Source: Prevotella sp. AGR2160 (GTDB lineage Bacteria; Bacteroidota; Bacteroidia; Bacteroidales; Bacteroidaceae). From it: a stretch of 52,801 nt of DNA. The translations under genes were made by a program, and so were the position numbers. The notes beneath the pieces were generated by a model. The model did not search any database. It saw only the letters and a program-made list of their open reading frames with translations, and was not told the DNA's origin. Positions 1 through 9,652 of this stretch are shown piece after piece. The DNA lies in contig NZ_AUJK01000019.1 of assembly GCF_000424185.1 (NCBI RefSeq), positions 1-52,801 on the forward strand, given 5' to 3'. Each line of letters opens with the position of its first letter. Position 1 is the first letter of the stretch.

Positions 1-145
1 CACTCCGGCTACTGTTGCGTTTCAGCTCTCTGGTAATGGTTGACGGACTGACTTTTATAGCAGCTGCTATATCTTTTTTCTTGGAATTGTTTGCAAGCAA
101 CATAGAAATTGCGTACCTTTGCTCTGAAGTCAAATGTTTGTACAT
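1..145 (-). CDS. IS30-family transposase, N-terminal part (cut by window edge)
   Basis: Reading leftward from an ATG at 145, the frame is open to the window edge (48 codons). It begins MYKHLTSEQRYAISMLLAN and continues through a helix-turn-helix with the motif SPSTITRELKRN. This is the N-terminal HTH of IS30-family transposases, which bind the element's terminal repeats; the DDE catalytic core would lie outside the window. Whether the element is intact cannot be judged. It marks the left boundary as a mobile-element junction. Confidence 0.85.
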   Translation of the reverse strand, partial: MYKHLTSEQRYAISMLLANNSKKKDIAAAIKVSPSTITRELKRNSSRS

Positions 146-170
146 AAGCAATGCAAATATATTTGATTTT

Positions 171-201
171 GGGGAGAAAGCGTTCTCCCCTTTTTCTTTT
201 T
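171..201 (+). terminator. Rho-independent terminator
   Basis: Perfect 8-bp stem GGGGAGAA / TTCTCCCC (171-178, 183-190) with a 4-base loop, followed by TTTTTCTTTTT. It lies upstream of the IS30 start codon and points rightward. It probably belonged to a gene displaced by the insertion, or protects the element from read-through. Confidence 0.65.
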
Positions 202-508
202 ATCTGTCATTGCCAGTTTTCTTAACCTATATCAAGTACAAGATATCTTGGGGGCTTCTCGCCCCCAGTCCCCTCGGTGTTTTATGGTATATATTTTTTC
301 AATATATTCCTCAACTCCGATTGCACTTCTATCTTGAACTTGCACAGAAACGGCTCCTTTTCATGTGCCGCATGTCTGAATTTAAGAAAATTTACACATA
401 ATTGCAGTGGTGAGCCGAGGGGCTGCTGCAATGTGGGTTAAGGTAATAATTGTTAGTTTATTTATCCTGACGGATTAAAGCATAAAAGTAAACAAATGCG
501 TTAAATTG

Positions 509-540
509 TTTGTGTAATACAGATAAAATTATTAATTTTG
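509..540 (+). promoter_or_regulatory. Bacteroidetes-type promoter for the GT-C operon
   Basis: TTTG at 509-512, then 20 bp, then TAATTTTG at 533-540: an exact match to the Bacteroidetes -33/-7 consensus (TTTG … TAnnTTTG). The leader to the ATG at 624 is about 75 nt. Confidence 0.75.
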
Positions 541-623
541 CAGCTGATTGTGAGATAAAGACAACTATTCATATAACCTATTTTTAGAAAATGTAATCAG
601 AAGCTACGTGTGATAAGATAATT

Positions 624-2138
624 ATGACCTGTAAGCTATTCTACAAACAGACGCGTCAATGGATGTTTTTCTTCCTGATGTCGTTCGTTCTTCTCTTTTT
701 CCTCTCCCCTGACAGCTATGTGCGTCAGGTGTTTGGACGACTGGACTCCGCAATGTTTTTCACACAGGGACACGCGTGGCTCAAGGGGATGGTGCCGTAT
801 GTCGACTTCACCGACTCCAAGGGACCACTGCTCCTGGCTATCTACGCCCTTGGCGCGTGGCTCTCGCCGACAACCTATCACGGCGTGTTCTGGATAAGCG
901 TCATCGTCTACACCCTTATCTTCTTCTTCCTCTACCACGCCGCCCGTCTCCTCCTCGACGACCACGACGGCCACAGAGCCCTCGCCGCGACGATATTATG
1001 TGTCTGGGGAGGGTGCCTATTTCCAATCATACATGTTGAGACACGTGCCGAGGACTTCGGCACACTCTTTATCTCAGCCTCGCTATGGGCGATGCTGCGC
1101 CTTGCCAGCGCCCACGGCGACGCGGCAAGGGCCGCGGGACCCATCACCCGGCAAGGTCCTGACTGCGCCCTGCCGTTCTTCCTCCTTGGCATCTCCTTAG
1201 GTGCCACCTTCCTCATCAAATACACCTTCACCGCGATGACGATGCTGCTATGGACGGTGGCATACGTCGCCGTCGTCCGCCAACGCCACAGCACCTGGTG
1301 GCAGCCACTGCTATGGACGGCTCTCGGCGCGCTCCTCGTGCTCATGCCGTTCCTTATCTACTTCCTCGTCGAGGGCAACCTCCATGCCTTCGTCCAGAGC
1401 TATTTCCTAAACACCATTGCCACCGTCGGCAATATCGCCCACGGCCACGTGCCACCGTCGGCACCGTGGGAGGTCCGTCAGCTCATAGGCGGACGGATAG
1501 TGATGTTCCTGCTCCTGGCAGCGGCGACGGTACCATATATAACAATGTATAAAGGTGCACGGCGCTTCCTCCCCTCACTGCTCGCCCTGGCCTTCTGGCT
1601 GTTGGCCTCGCTGAACTATATCCATGTGCACTACATGCAGATCTGCGCGCCCCTGCTGCTCTTCGGCACCGCCCTCATCGTGCGGCGGCGTCCACGGTGG
1701 CCGCTCATCGCCACGCTGTCGCTGCTTACCGTCGTGGGCAACGGCCTCTACCAGTGGCACCACTACCGCAACTACATAGGCCAGGAGAGTGCCGAGCGCA
1801 CCGTCTTCGACGACTATGCCGCCGTCGTCAACGGCCATCCGGGCTGCCGCATACTGTTCTGGCACTGCCTGGGCAACGCCCTCGGCGTCGGTGCAGAGGC
1901 CGTACCCGCCTGCCGCGACTGGTTCTGGCAGGCAGGAGCGACACCACAGATGGAGCTCGCGCAGGACGAGGCCGTCTACAGCCGCGATGCCGACTTCATC
2001 GTCGTGCCCAACAACCCACGACGGCTGCGCGCCTTGGAGGAGAGAGGCTACCGCCGCGTGCATCCCGAGCACGACGTCAACCTGGTGCTCTACCAGCGGA
2101 TGCCGATGAAGAAAGAAATTAAAAATCATAATCATTAA
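624..2138 (+). CDS. Polytopic membrane protein, GT-C (PMT/ArnT-like) glycosyltransferase
   Basis: 504 aa. An N-terminal membrane segment is followed by a loop with LDSAMFFTQGHAWLKG and VPYVDFTDSKGPLL. This acidic first-loop pattern, ending in a K-G-P motif before the second helix, is typical of GT-C enzymes that move a sugar from a polyprenyl-phosphate carrier. About ten hydrophobic segments follow, with a short soluble tail. Substrate is unknown. The gene is clearly GC-richer than the following gene. It lies 17 bp upstream of the secreted 1285-aa protein, and a GtrB-type polyprenyl-phosphate sugar synthase sits at the end of the same run, which would be a logical donor maker. The general class is fairly sure; acceptor and pathway are inference. 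Confidence 0.7.
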   Translation: MTCKLFYKQTRQWMFFFLMSFVLLFFLSPDSYVRQVFGRLDSAMFFTQGHAWLKGMVPYVDFTDSKGPLLLAIYALGAWLSPTTYHGVFWISVIVYTLIFFFLYHAARLLLDDHDGHRALAATILCVWGGCLFPIIHVETRAEDFGTLFISASLWAMLRLASAHGDAARAAGPITRQGPDCALPFFLLGISLGATFLIKYTFTAMTMLLWTVAYVAVVRQRHSTWWQPLLWTALGALLVLMPFLIYFLVEGNLHAFVQSYFLNTIATVGNIAHGHVPPSAPWEVRQLIGGRIVMFLLLAAATVPYITMYKGARRFLPSLLALAFWLLASLNYIHVHYMQICAPLLLFGTALIVRRRPRWPLIATLSLLTVVGNGLYQWHHYRNYIGQESAERTVFDDYAAVVNGHPGCRILFWHCLGNALGVGAEAVPACRDWFWQAGATPQMELAQDEAVYSRDADFIVVPNNPRRLRALEERGYRRVHPEHDVNLVLYQRMPMKKEIKNHNH

Positions 2139-2155
2139 CAATCAAACAATATGGT

Positions 2156-5100
2156 ATGAAAAAACTGCTACTCTTTTTAATGCTCATTGTCGCCACACTC
2201 TCGGCAAGGGCACAGGTGGTCTACCTCACGCTGGACCACAATGGACAAATGGTGCAGAAAACCAACGAGCATGGCAAGATATACTTTGCCATCACGGGTA
2301 AGGTGCACAACATGAAAAAGGTGGGGACCGGCAAGGATGGACTCGACCCAACTAAATTCTGCGTGACAGCAGATATAGGTAACGGTATCTCCTCTGACTT
2401 AGCGGTAGTGGACAATGACACCACCTTTGAGCTGAGAATACCTTTTTACACTGAACTCGACACAAAAATAGCCATTACATGTCGATCAAAAGAACAATGC
2501 AATGGATACATCTCAGGGCCCGGCATATCACCTTACATCATGACAAAGGTCGGTTTTGAGCATAAGCTTGAAACCAAGGGAATGACATGGGATGCCACGA
2601 CAAAGATGTACACTTATACTTTCCAGTATAAGCTCAGGTCCAGTCTTGCGGTGACAGAGAATGGCGATCCCTCGCCTTACTATACAGATGAGCTGCAGGC
2701 TGTCAACCCTATGGGTTTCGACAATGTCTTTTCCTTCTCGCCAGCCAACACAGGCATCTTATATGATGACAGTTATGATGGTGAACGATATAATAGATCC
2801 GGTTTTTTTATGCCGGATTCCAAAGAACTTTCAAACGATCCCTTCAGATATAATTCCACCGACAGAACCTTTACATGGACCACATCGGATAAAGCCGGAA
2901 CATTAAATATCGTTGACCCCCAAGAATCTAACTATAATACAATAGTTGAAGCTACCATCAAGGCTTACACCGTCCATCTTACATTGCAAAAGACAGAGCA
3001 TAAGATACACGCCGAGGTGACTGATATGATGGGCAGCAAGGTGAGCGGCGGTAAGATATACTACTCGATAGGCTTTCACAATTTCAAGCCATATATTACG
3101 CAGCAGGTGTTCTATGAGAACGACCTAAGCCACTATAATCGCGTGGGAAATATAAAAAATGCTGAGGACTTAGAGCAATGCTATCAACATGAGACTGTAA
3201 CAGAAAAAGAATTCATATCAGATTTTAGGGACGAGTCAAAGCCCTATTATTATCTGCGCACTGATAATACCGGCAAAAAGTACAATGACCCTATTGATTC
3301 CACCGGCGTAAGGACGTTTAATTACCTCGAAACCGGATATTATACATCGGCTGACCTTACAGACGGTGCAGCCGACATCGCATGTGACATGGATCACTGG
3401 AGGACCCAAAATTATAACTATTACTTTAAAGCCTATTCTAGTGATGGTTCCTATACAGATCTTACTCTGAATGGTTCTTCCAACCTATACGTATATTTCT
3501 GGTATTCACCCGATGGCAATGTGAAGAACAATGGCTCGATGTTCTATGCGTATAAGAATATGGATGATCTGCAGAAAGAAGAAGATATGGATGCTGCGGA
3601 GAAGAAAATAACTTCCGGCAAGTACACCCTTGAACTGCTTGATGGAACAAAGCCAGAATATGGTACTTATAATGATGAGGATAGGAATTTTTATGATAAT
3701 CCTGGATATAGAGTAACCCTCCAGTTAAAGAAAGACGGGGAAGCTGATAGTGTCGCAGATCTAGCTAATGATGGTTATGTAGACGGCTATAAGTATCAAT
3801 ATGAGTTCAAGTATAAGTTTGCCAGTGAGAACGCTGACGACAACGACTTGAATGAATTGATCATTGATTACGAAGGTGGTAATTCTTCGAACTGGTTAAG
3901 TGATGTAGATAATGAAAACAAGCCAGGACAAAGCAATTACTTTCTGCCTGCTTCCAATGCCAACGTCAAGAAGTTCTACCTCTATTCATACCTTAAACTT
4001 ATGAGCGGTGATTATACGAAAGAATATCTCATAGATAAAAAGGTATATGATGCTGAGGGCGCAAAGCCAAAGGTGGACAGAGAATGCAGTACCTCTATAC
4101 GCTATCCCAGCTATCTCGACGGTGACGTGACCGGTTATGGCGAGGACCGCGTGTATGACGACCTCACGGGATTGCTCAAGAAGGAATGGACCGGTGGGCC
4201 GAAGTTTGAAGAAGCTAAGAAAGGAAAGGTCTGGAGAAATGGCAATAGCCGTTACTATCAAGTGACCGGCGGCACCACTCTGTCGCAGACCATCGAAGCG
4301 GACAAGCTCCCAGCAGACGAGTCGGAATATGATCCAAACACCTACACCCTGCAGGCCATCGTGCGCGGTGAAAAGGGCGCGAAGATAAACCTCGATCTCA
4401 CACATGGAGACATGAAAGCTCATGCAACCGTGCTCGGACTGGGTGTAGACGACCAAACTCACTCTACGGTTGACCACAATGGATGTGTGGACACCATCTA
4501 TACGGTGCTCAGCGATGATGATCTCAAGGCCATGGGCTTTGAAGAGTCTGACATTCCTAAAGGCGGCTGGCAGAAGATAGAAGCTACGGTGGGATCGGGC
4601 GAAAACTCAGATAGCCTCGGCATCACCATCTCCTCTGATAAGCACTTCGACCTCGCCGATGTCGTGCTCTTGCTGAACGCAAATAAAACAGGAGGCGATA
4701 CCGAATTTGGTCATTTCCTCACGACAGTGCCGGCTATAGAGGGTGATTCGACGGGCGTCTATAATTATGAAGATGATAATAAGTTAGTCCTGACTGGCTA
4801 CAAAAAGTTCAGCTTCTTCGACCGCGGTCCAAACATCAACCGCATCGTGGAGATGGCACGCGGCACGGTAATGAACTACTGTACAGGTGCTGACTCCTTG
4901 TATATGCCGTTCAACGTGGTGTTGCCGACGATCGACAACTCTGGTCATAAGATTTACCGGCTTTTCCTCAAGGACAAAGAGCCGTATTACTGGCCAGAAA
5001 TGAATAGTCTTGGCTCTGTAGAGTGCGACTATATCAGCTACGACCGCGAGTTCACGGCTGGTAAGCCGAGCACGCTGGCTCTGCCGTTCTCCGTTCCGAT

Positions 5101-6013
5101 GGATGTCATCTTCGACTGGTGTACCACTGGCAAATACAAGGCCGTAGAGGGAAAATACAGTTGGACTCCATCACCGGCAGACCAGAACTGGGGTGTGCTG
5201 TATAACGTAACAGACGACGGACAGGTGCAGTTGGGCCAGACATGGGGATACAACAGCGACGGCACCATCGGTGGCACGCTGCGTACTCCTAAATATGATT
5301 CTAATGGCAACACGTCATACTACGGACCAATCATGTACCTCAAAACCCTGAAGACCGGAAAACCTTTCATGGGCATGAAGTCGAACGAAAATAGACCTCT
5401 GGTTCTTTACACTTCTGATAGGGATGTAGGAAATAACAATTATCCTGTCAGCTATGATAATAAAGGAGGTATGGTTCGTTGCGGATATATGACTAACACC
5501 GACATTGATCCTGATGGATCGAACTATGATAAATTCGGAACCCATCAAAACGAGGAAGGTTATAACTTCCTCGTGGGAAGCTTTAAGCGAATTGATGATC
5601 TGGCAGAAGTGAGGTATACAGACTCCTTTTATGACGATGATAATAATGAACGTACTTATCACTTCTATTACTGGTCGGCAAAGGACTATAAGTTCAAGAA
5701 GGTAAGCGAAGAAACTGAACACAAGAAGGTGTCCTGTCCGCCGTTCCGTGCGTTCCTGGCTATTATAGGCCAGAAGACTGACGCTTCAAATCCCGCCAAG
5801 GAGAACCTGGGCATGAGGTTCGTCGACTTCTACGGTTCTGGCACGACGACCGGCATCAAGGACATCACCACCCCGTCGGCACGCATGCAGTCGGCAGCCA
5901 ACAATGTCTACAGCATGACCGGTGTCCTCGTGCGCCGTGGCACCTCTCTCGCTGGTCTGCCCAACGGACTGTATATCGTGAACGGAAAGAAAGTAATCGT
6001 AAACCACAACTGA
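2156..6013 (+). CDS. Large secreted protein with T9SS-type C-terminal sorting tail
   Basis: 1285 aa. A Sec signal peptide (MKKLLLFLMLIVATLSARA) precedes a long Asp/Tyr/Asn-rich, beta-rich body. Two segments near residues 20-50 and 265-310 look alike (…VYLTLDHNG…KIYFAITG and …VHLTLQKTEHK…KIYYSIGF), suggesting repeated beta-sandwich modules. The C-terminus has a NVYSMTGVLVRRG turn followed by LPNGLYIVNGKKVIV, the type A sorting signal recognised by the type IX secretion system, so surface display is likely. No catalytic family was recognised; an adhesin or stalk-like role is only a guess. Its AT-richer composition contrasts with the gene upstream. Confidence 0.75.
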   Translation: MKKLLLFLMLIVATLSARAQVVYLTLDHNGQMVQKTNEHGKIYFAITGKVHNMKKVGTGKDGLDPTKFCVTADIGNGISSDLAVVDNDTTFELRIPFYTELDTKIAITCRSKEQCNGYISGPGISPYIMTKVGFEHKLETKGMTWDATTKMYTYTFQYKLRSSLAVTENGDPSPYYTDELQAVNPMGFDNVFSFSPANTGILYDDSYDGERYNRSGFFMPDSKELSNDPFRYNSTDRTFTWTTSDKAGTLNIVDPQESNYNTIVEATIKAYTVHLTLQKTEHKIHAEVTDMMGSKVSGGKIYYSIGFHNFKPYITQQVFYENDLSHYNRVGNIKNAEDLEQCYQHETVTEKEFISDFRDESKPYYYLRTDNTGKKYNDPIDSTGVRTFNYLETGYYTSADLTDGAADIACDMDHWRTQNYNYYFKAYSSDGSYTDLTLNGSSNLYVYFWYSPDGNVKNNGSMFYAYKNMDDLQKEEDMDAAEKKITSGKYTLELLDGTKPEYGTYNDEDRNFYDNPGYRVTLQLKKDGEADSVADLANDGYVDGYKYQYEFKYKFASENADDNDLNELIIDYEGGNSSNWLSDVDNENKPGQSNYFLPASNANVKKFYLYSYLKLMSGDYTKEYLIDKKVYDAEGAKPKVDRECSTSIRYPSYLDGDVTGYGEDRVYDDLTGLLKKEWTGGPKFEEAKKGKVWRNGNSRYYQVTGGTTLSQTIEADKLPADESEYDPNTYTLQAIVRGEKGAKINLDLTHGDMKAHATVLGLGVDDQTHSTVDHNGCVDTIYTVLSDDDLKAMGFEESDIPKGGWQKIEATVGSGENSDSLGITISSDKHFDLADVVLLLNANKTGGDTEFGHFLTTVPAIEGDSTGVYNYEDDNKLVLTGYKKFSFFDRGPNINRIVEMARGTVMNYCTGADSLYMPFNVVLPTIDNSGHKIYRLFLKDKEPYYWPEMNSLGSVECDYISYDREFTAGKPSTLALPFSVPMDVIFDWCTTGKYKAVEGKYSWTPSPADQNWGVLYNVTDDGQVQLGQTWGYNSDGTIGGTLRTPKYDSNGNTSYYGPIMYLKTLKTGKPFMGMKSNENRPLVLYTSDRDVGNNNYPVSYDNKGGMVRCGYMTNTDIDPDGSNYDKFGTHQNEEGYNFLVGSFKRIDDLAEVRYTDSFYDDDNNERTYHFYYWSAKDYKFKKVSEETEHKKVSCPPFRAFLAIIGQKTDASNPAKENLGMRFVDFYGSGTTTGIKDITTPSARMQSAANNVYSMTGVLVRRGTSLAGLPNGLYIVNGKKVIVNHN

Positions 6014-6021
6014 CCAATGAT

Positions 6022-6267
6022 ATGAAGAAAAAGAACTATATAAAACCAAATGCTAAAATCGTCAGGCTCTCGCTCAAGGGAAGCATGTTGTATGAGGGCC
6101 CGAACAACTACAATGGTGGTGGCATGACAATGCTGCAGGACAGCGAGCATAAGCCCGTATCAGTAGGTAACATAAATACTGCTCAGGAAAACACCGAGAA
6201 TGACGAGGTGGGTGCCAAGCCGTTCTCTGCCTGGGAAGACGGTGGACTGACGGGCTGGGGCGACTAA
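6022..6267 (+). CDS. Small 81-aa protein downstream of T9SS cargo
   Basis: It starts 8 bp after the stop of the secreted gene, so it is probably co-transcribed. The sequence opens MKKKNYIKPNAKIVRLSLKG, a pattern (Lys-rich start, then Y-x-K/M-P and a hydrophobic beta-like strand) that recurs in small Prevotella/Bacteroides ORFs. The rest is Gly/Asn/Glu-rich and ends WEDGGLTGWGD. There is no classical signal peptide and no Cys. Function unknown. The conserved-looking head with a variable tail resembles a precursor peptide, but no maturase is nearby. Confidence 0.65.
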   Translation: MKKKNYIKPNAKIVRLSLKGSMLYEGPNNYNGGGMTMLQDSEHKPVSVGNINTAQENTENDEVGAKPFSAWEDGGLTGWGD

Positions 6268-6292
6268 GCCTTCGGTTTCGGGATAGTATAAC

Positions 6293-6345
6293 GGTCAGGT
6301 GGTGGTGGTCTCTCGTCGGAGACTGGCGGCCGCCTGACCCTTTTC
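6293..6345 (+). terminator. Strong hairpin between the small ORF and the glycosyltransferase
   Basis: Arms GGTCAGGTGG (6293-6302) and CCGCCTGACC (6330-6339), one G-U pair, with an inner GTCTC/GAGAC stem and a short CTTTTC tail. It could attenuate transcription into the glycosyltransferase gene rather than stop it fully. Confidence 0.5.
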
Positions 6346-6357
6346 ATCTTATTCGTC

Positions 6358-7335
6358 ATGAAGAAAGAAACAGACAAAGAGAGAAGAACGCTGCCCGTGC
6401 TCTTCATTGTTGTGCCCTGTTGCAACGAGGAAGAAGTGCTCCAAACCACCAACGCCAGGCTCATGACTCTGCTGAAGGCTATGATGCGACGCAAGGAAGT
6501 GTCGGCCGAGAGCCGCATTCTATACGTCAACGACGGATCAAAGGATAGCACGTGGCAGAAAATCATCGCCTTTCACAGGCAGGACGGGTGCGCCTGCGGC
6601 ATCAGTCTCGCTGCCCGCGTGGGGCAGCAGAAGGCTCTGATGGCCGGAATGGAGGTGGCTGGGCGACGGGCTGACGCTGTTGTGACCATTGATGCCGACT
6701 TGCAAGACGACATTAACGTCATTCCCGACATGGTGGATGACTATCGCCGCGGCATGGACATCGTGTATGGCGTGAGGCGAAACCGTGCCTCTGACTCGTG
6801 GATGAAGCGCACCACGGCGCAGATGTTCTATAGGCTGATGAGAGCCATGGGCGTGCGAACGGTGTATAACCATGCCGATTGCAGGCTGATGAGCCGCCGC
6901 GCCGTTACGCAGTTGTGCCGCTATCGTGAGCGTAATCTCTTCTTGCGCGGCATCGTTCCGACGTTGGGATATGCGTCAGGCGTGAGATATTACGACCGCG
7001 CAGAGCGCAAGGGCGGACGCAGCAAATACCCTGTGCGAGCCATGCTAGACTTTGCCATCGATGGCATCACGTCGTTCAGCGTGCGCCCCGTACGGGTAGT
7101 GTTCTTCTTCGGACTGTTTTTCCTGCTGGTGTCCTTGGGAATATTGGCTTACGTTATCTACCGATATGTGTCGGGCGAGGTGGTTCCCGGCTGGTCGTCG
7201 CTCATCCTTTCAATGTGGTTCATCGGCGGATGCATCCTCATGGGACTGGGTATCGTGGGCGAATATATCGGTAAAATATACCTTGAGGTGAAGCAACGCC
7301 CCAGGTATGACATTGAGGAAGAACTCTTGGATTGA
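6358..7335 (+). CDS. GtrB/DPM1-like family 2 glycosyltransferase
   Basis: 325 aa. The N-terminal GT-A domain starts VLFIVVPCCNEEEVL, has YVNDGSKDST near residue 60 and the metal-binding DADLQDD near 115. Two membrane helices follow at about 235-260 and 270-300, and the protein ends with the …EVKQRPRYDIEE tail common to GtrB/CsbB-type enzymes. These transfer hexose from a nucleotide sugar to undecaprenyl phosphate on the cytoplasmic face. A GT-C transferase at 624 in the same run could use such a lipid-linked sugar. Length and motifs are normal and intact. Confidence 0.88.
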   Translation: MKKETDKERRTLPVLFIVVPCCNEEEVLQTTNARLMTLLKAMMRRKEVSAESRILYVNDGSKDSTWQKIIAFHRQDGCACGISLAARVGQQKALMAGMEVAGRRADAVVTIDADLQDDINVIPDMVDDYRRGMDIVYGVRRNRASDSWMKRTTAQMFYRLMRAMGVRTVYNHADCRLMSRRAVTQLCRYRERNLFLRGIVPTLGYASGVRYYDRAERKGGRSKYPVRAMLDFAIDGITSFSVRPVRVVFFFGLFFLLVSLGILAYVIYRYVSGEVVPGWSSLILSMWFIGGCILMGLGIVGEYIGKIYLEVKQRPRYDIEEELLD

Positions 7336-7428
7336 CTTTTAAGGGGATTATAGTAGGGTTGGGAAGCACTCCACCGGCACCTTTTCGTGTCTGCCGCACA
7401 TGTTTCGGACGGCCAAATAATTTATTGA

Positions 7429-8099
7429 AGATTATTGGTGTCCGCTAAAACCTGAACAGTGTGACCAAAATTAAGGCTGAATTCCTCGCTTGGAATCCAG
7501 CCTTTTTGTGTTACTTTTGTATTTTGTAAAAAGACCAAGTAACTATGGGCAAAAGTACACATTTTATCGGACAGCCGATACTGGGACAGCTGCTAAATAA
7601 CCTACGTCAATATGAAAAATCCCAAGAAGCCGAAACTCACGAGGCTGCTTACAAATGATTTGGAGACGGCTTATGAAGAAATAGTGGCCACGTATGACGC
7701 TAGATGGGAAATAGAGTCGCTATTCAAGCAACTGAAACAGAACTTCCCGTTAAGGTATTTCTATGGCGAGAGCGCTAGCGCCATCAAAATACAGATTTGG
7801 GTGACACTGACAGCCAATCTGTTGCTGATGCTGCTGCAAAAGAGCACTACGCGGTCATGGAGCTTCTCCGGGCTTGCTACAATGGTCAGGATAATGCTCA
7901 TGTACTATATTGACGTTCATGGATTCTTGGAACACCCGGAAAAGGATTGGGAGGAAGCATTGGAGAAGGCTTTGGAAGCCCCTCCTGAAAGTGAACAAAA
8001 TTGAAGGAGGGGCTTGTCGCATAATGCTTAGAGCGGGATTCCTTTAAACCAAAGGGATTCCATAAGTCGTTATATCTATTTAGCGGACACCAATAATCT
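7429..8099 (+). mobile_element. Internally deleted IS4-family element with intact ends
   Basis: Perfect 21-bp terminal inverted repeats: AGATTATTGGTGTCCGCTAAA (split here as AGATTATTGG + TGTCCGCTAAA) at 7429-7449 and its complement at 8079-8099. Just inside the left end is a terminator-like hairpin (AAGGCTG … CAGCCTTTTTG). Total 671 bp, against roughly 1.4-1.6 kb for intact relatives. No clear target duplication was found. With both ends intact it could still move if a full-length copy supplies transposase in trans. Confidence 0.8.
7545..8004 (+). pseudogene. IS4-family transposase relic (start and C-terminus joined out of frame)
   Basis: The ATG at 7545 opens MGKSTHFIGQPILGQLL, the usual N-terminus of this IS4 subgroup. 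After about 22 codons the homology jumps to the C-terminal catalytic part, read from 7612 in the +1 frame: YDARWEIESLFKQLKQNF (the Y-(2)-R-(3)-E-(6)-K motif of IS4 transposases), then a normal tail. The middle, including the first two catalytic Asp residues, is gone, so it cannot be active. Confidence 0.85.
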
Positions 8100-8114
8100 A
8101 CATTATAAGACAGT

Positions 8115-9640
8115 CTACATTCTTGCCTTTTGCTCCTGTCCGGCTCCCGTGCCGCGGTACTTGCTCCTTGCCTCATTGAACTTCCAGGTGATGTCGAGTG
8201 AGAAATAGCGGCGGCTGGGATTGTAGGAGGTCAGTTCTCTGATGCCATAGATGGTCACGCCACTCTTATTTGTATTGAAGATATCGTAGCAACGCAGGTC
8301 GGCAGTAAGCTTGCCGAGAGCCTTGAGGGCGAAATCGCGCTGAACGCCCAGTCCTAGGTTACATGCCGTTCGGGTCATGCGGAGATTGTCGTAATCGCCT
8401 TTGGTCGTAAGTTGCAAGCAGGCATTGAGGCGGATGTCGGCCGGAAGCTCAATGTCGTTGTTCCAAACGAATTGCCAGAAAGGCCGGTTCATCGTCATCT
8501 CCTTGCCACTCGCCGTCAGCGTTTTATAGTTCTGTAAGATCCAGCCCGCGCTCCACAGAGGATGCCATTTCCCGATTGTAGGCCGGAAGGACGGATTGAT
8601 GACGAGCTTGTCGTAACCATCCTTTGTGTTCACGGGATGGATGATGCTCAGCAGTGGGTCGTCGCTGCCGGGGTAGGGCTCCGTGACCAGTGTAGCCACA
8701 TCTTTCGTATACGAATAGTTGACCACGAAATTGAGGGCTTTGTAGGCGGCATTTAGTACGACGACATGCGAATAGGCCGGACGGAGATAAGGATTGCCCG
8801 TCTGATAAGTATACCGGTTGATATAGATCGTAGAATTGGTGAGATTACCATATTCCGGCCGCATGATGTCCTGACGATAGGAGAGACTCAGCTGTACCTT
8901 ACCGAGGGGCATACTCAGCAACGCCGTAGGGAACCAGTCGCCATACTTCCGGCTCATCTCGTCCTGGCGCTTTCCCGACTCGAAATAGCCTGTGTAGAGA
9001 TATTCATATCTTACGCCTGCCTGCGCAAAGAGGCGGCCGAAGTTCCGTCCATACTCCATGAAGCCTGCCGTCATCGACTCCCTGATGCGCGTGTCGCTGT
9101 TGGTGACAGGCAACTGTTGCTCACTCTGATAGGAATAGCTGTCCGTACGGTTGTTGTAACTATACTCGCCGCCGAGCGTCAGCGTTCCTTTGGCGATAGG
9201 ATAGGTGAGAACAAGTTTGGTGGCCCAAAAACGATTCTTGCTCTTTGTGAAGTTATCCACCTTCCTGAAGGTCTTGTTGCCCTCGGCATCGGTGATATGC
9301 TCCTCCGTGCCGTTGGGATCGCTGGTAGAATCAAAGAGTCCGTCGACATTGAAGTCGATACCTAACTTCCCGACCTTACCATTATAGTAAGCATTGAAGA
9401 TGTGTTTCTTGAAAGTTGTCTGCTGATAGATGTTGCTCTCGGAGAGCTCGCGGTATCTGTCATCCTCATATGACTCGGTGTTCAGCCATCCGCTGAAGTT
9501 CTGCCAGGGGTGGTTGTCCCATTTATAATAGGCGCCGAACGAGTGATTCTCATCGATCATGTAGTTCACCTGAATTTGGGGCGACCAGCCTCGCCATTTC
9601 ATCTGAGCATTCTGATGACTCTCCCCACGATACGGATAAT
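8115..9640 (-). pseudogene. Outer-membrane beta-barrel protein, N-terminus lost
   Basis: About 500 aa of the C-terminal barrel of a TonB-dependent-receptor-like protein (OMP_b-brl_3 type), with alternating aromatic strands and phrases such as YRQDIMRPEYGNLTNSTIY and NPYLRPAYSH, ending in a short non-barrel tail. The signal peptide, carboxypeptidase-like domain and plug are missing: homology stops near 9600-9640, where the sequence becomes the antisense of the AraC gene. Intact relatives are usually 750-950 aa. Normally such a receptor and regulator would be separated by a promoter region. Without a start it is not expected to be made. Confidence 0.75.
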
Positions 9641-9652
9641 GCCGGCTTTCAG

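Larger units (their letters stand above)
146..623. other. Gene-free leader region between IS30 and the GT-C gene
   Basis: No credible coding sequence. It holds a terminator hairpin (171-201), a second GC-rich hairpin (arms TGGGGGC 249-255 and GCCCCCA 261-267), an AT-rich stretch, and the promoter of the next gene (509-540). The plus-strand ORF across 15-401 is the antisense of the transposase plus noncoding sequence. No IS30 terminal repeat could be identified with confidence. Confidence 0.6.

Noticed and set aside
15..401. 128-aa plus-strand frame at the left edge
   Set aside because: It overlaps the antisense of the IS30 transposase and a terminator; no protein-like features.
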